Assembly: GCA_938029995.1 (NCBI GenBank)
Contig: CALHGI010000585.1
Coordinates: 1 to 7,129, forward strand
Direction of reading: 5' to 3'
DNA: 7,129 nt
Source of the DNA: an uncultured cyanobacterium
Lineage (GTDB): Bacteria > Cyanobacteriota > Cyanobacteriia > Phormidesmidales > Phormidesmidaceae
In this document: piece by piece, positions 5,728 to 7,129 of the stretch
Position numbering within the stretch: position 1 is the first letter of the stretch
Layout of the letters: each line of letters opens with the position of its first letter
Translations under genes and position numbers: made by a program
Notes under the pieces: generated by a model
What the model was told of the DNA's origin: nothing
Seen by the model: the letters and a program-made list of their open reading frames with translations, nothing else
Database searches by the model: none

Positions 5728-7129
5728 TTATGGCGGCAATAACAAAGGAGACGGGCGGGCAATGTGATATCCCTGCATAAAGTCAATGCCAATTTGCTGC
5801 ACCAGATGACAAATCGCTGGAGTTTCCACAAACTCGGCGATGGTTTGTAACCCCATCACCCTGACAACATTGTGAATAGACTCCACGATGGCAATGGCGG
5901 TATCGTCCACCGCCATATCAGCAATGAACTTGCCATCAATTTTGACGTAGTCGATGGGGAGTGATTTTAGATAGGCAAAGGATGACATGCCGGTGCCAAA
6001 ATCATCGAGGGCAAAGGATAGGCCTAATTGTTTCAGGTGTCGCATAAAGTCCGCCGCTTGGCTCAGATTTCTGACGGCTGCTGTTTCGGTAATTTCAAAA
6101 CAAATTGCCTGATGGGAGAGGGGAATGGTGGCTAACTGATTGGTCAAAAAGCCCAGGAAGTCTTCATCTCCTAGACTCATCCCCGAGAGATTAATCATAT
6201 AGACATTGTTTGTCGCCATGGTGGCTGGATGGGCTAGGTACTCTAGGCAGCGGCTAACGACCCAGCGGTCAATGGCTACCATGAGATCGTAGCGTTCGGC
6301 TGCGGGGATAAATTGTCCAGGGGTAATTAAATCGCCATTTTCATCGATCATCCGCAACAAGATTTCGTAATGGTGGCTGTCGCTCCCTGGCTGGGTTGCT
6401 CTGATGGGTTGAGAGAACAGGCAAAAACGGTCTTGATCGAGGGCCTGTTTAATGCGTAAACTCCATTGTTGCTGGCCGCGCTGTTGCAATATGTCGGCAT
6501 CATCTGCTTGGTATAGCTGAATGCGATTGCGTCCTTTGGCTTTGGCTTTATAGCAAGCTGCATCTGCCGCACTCACCGCTGATAATGGGTCTAGCATGTT
6601 TGCGTTCAATCTGACTAGGCCAATGCTGATGCCGATTTGAAAGGTATTGCCCTCCCACACAAATTGCAATTCTTGAATCACTGTCCGAATTTTTTCGACA
6701 ATGGTGATGGCTTCATGGATGCGGCAGCCATAGAGAATGAGGCCGAATTCATCTCCACCTAAACGGGCAAATGTGTCAACATGCCGCACTTGTTTTTTGA
6801 TTAACAGGGCCACTTGTTGCAACAGCTTGTCGCCTGCCGTATGACCACAGGTGTCGTTGACGATTTTAAAGCGATCTAAGTCTAAATAGCAGAGAACATG
6901 GTTTTTGTGGGAAAGGTCCATGAGAGTCGCCGTGAGAATCTCTTCAAACCGATAACGGTTGGCTAATCCGGTTAGGCTATCGTGTCCCGCTTGCCACGAT
7001 AGCTGTTGGGCAAGTTGGCGGGCTTGGGTAACATCGCGAAATACCATGACGGTACCTAGGAGTTGTCCGGTGCGATCGCAAATGGGAGCTGCCGAATCAT
7101 CGATGCCATACTCAGTGCCATCACGGGAT
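5728..7129 (-). CDS. PAS-GGDEF-EAL cyclic-di-GMP protein (5' end cut by window)
   Basis: The frame stays open from the stop at 5728-5730 to the window's right edge, giving 466 visible residues, so the internal ATG at 7047 is not the start. Numbering from the first visible residue: 1-35 are the end of a PAS domain (DGTEYGIDDSAAP, then LLGTVMVFRDVT). Residues about 45-205 are a GGDEF domain starting DSLTGLANR (50-58), with an intact GGDEF (124-128) and an RHVD inhibitory-site motif (115-118) five residues before it. Residues about 225-460 are an EAL domain: EILLR in place of EALLR (255-259), INLSG (312-316), FEITE (344-348), DDFGTG (375-380), VKID (395-398), AEFVE (431-435) and QGY (452-454). 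Both diguanylate cyclase and phosphodiesterase residues look preserved, so it could make and break c-di-GMP, with the PAS region sensing a signal. Further sensor domains probably lie outside the window. Confidence 0.95.
   Translation of the reverse strand, partial: SRDGTEYGIDDSAAPICDRTGQLLGTVMVFRDVTQARQLAQQLSWQAGHDSLTGLANRYRFEEILTATLMDLSHKNHVLCYLDLDRFKIVNDTCGHTAGDKLLQQVALLIKKQVRHVDTFARLGGDEFGLILYGCRIHEAITIVEKIRTVIQELQFVWEGNTFQIGISIGLVRLNANMLDPLSAVSAADAACYKAKAKGRNRIQLYQADDADILQQRGQQQWSLRIKQALDQDRFCLFSQPIRATQPGSDSHHYEILLRMIDENGDLITPGQFIPAAERYDLMVAIDRWVVSRCLEYLAHPATMATNNVYMINLSGMSLGDEDFLGFLTNQLATIPLSHQAICFEITETAAVRNLSQAADFMRHLKQLGLSFALDDFGTGMSSFAYLKSLPIDYVKIDGKFIADMAVDDTAIAIVESIHNVVRVMGLQTIAEFVETPAICHLVQQIGIDFMQGYHIARPSPLLLPP
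7072..7079. repeat. HIP1 octamer GCGATCGC
   Basis: Second copy of the cyanobacterial HIP1 palindrome, again within TGCGATCGCA, inside the PAS-coding part of the GGDEF-EAL gene. Confidence 0.6.

Noticed and set aside
5684..5744. Weak hairpins at the convergent ends (CTGTG/CACAG at 5684-5719 and TGTTAT/ATAACA at 5726-5744)
   Set aside because: Stems are short, overlap coding sequence and have no T-tract, so a terminator call is not supported.
1..7129. CRISPR array, tRNA, rRNA, insertion sequence or phage genes
   Set aside because: No regularly spaced repeats, no tRNA-like fold and no transposase or phage motifs were seen on either strand. The transposase-like zinc ribbon belongs to the YdcF protein.

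Overview
The window looks like chromosomal DNA of a cyanobacterium. The evidence is the gene content (a VKOR-thioredoxin fusion, a PEP-CTERM surface protein, an ECF sigma factor with a membrane anti-sigma factor, a PAS-GGDEF-EAL protein), the roughly 50% GC by eye, and two copies of the HIP1 octamer GCGATCGC (2662-2669 and 7072-7079). The genus cannot be fixed from the sequence; a filamentous or Leptolyngbya-like lineage is only a guess.

Layout, left to right. Positions 1-132 carry the 3' end of an unidentified plus-strand ORF that overlaps the end of a convergent minus-strand gene by 8 bp. That gene (125-898) encodes a YdcF/DUF218 membrane protein with an N-terminal zinc ribbon. A strong hairpin with a T-tract (919-963) separates it from an upstream minus-strand VKOR-thioredoxin fusion (1033-1908). 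An 85-bp gap with a near-perfect 36-nt palindrome follows. Next come a RskA-like anti-sigma factor (1994-2869) and an ECF sigma factor (2869-3456), joined by a TAATG stop/start overlap. A 243-bp spacer holds short repeats and a textbook terminator (3631-3657), which ends a spondin-domain PEP-CTERM protein gene (3700-4566). A 265-bp divergent intergenic region then leads to the plus-strand S-formylglutathione hydrolase gene (4832-5695). The right end is filled by the minus-strand PAS-GGDEF-EAL gene (5728-7129), cut by the window edge.

How it may work together (inference). The sigma factor and anti-sigma factor are almost certainly co-translated and form one envelope-signalling switch. The spondin PEP-CTERM gene just upstream on the same strand is a plausible regulon member. 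The VKOR fusion downstream could join the same transcript and supplies disulfide-bond chemistry to the periplasm/thylakoid lumen. However, the spondin protein has no cysteine and cannot be its substrate. The S-formylglutathione hydrolase (formaldehyde detoxification) and the c-di-GMP protein look like independent neighbours.

The most unusual point is that the VKOR protein keeps its active-site CxxC and thioredoxin CPHC motifs but lacks the periplasmic-loop cysteine pair that normally relays electrons between them. No wholly new system is evident; the rest is recognisable cyanobacterial gene content.
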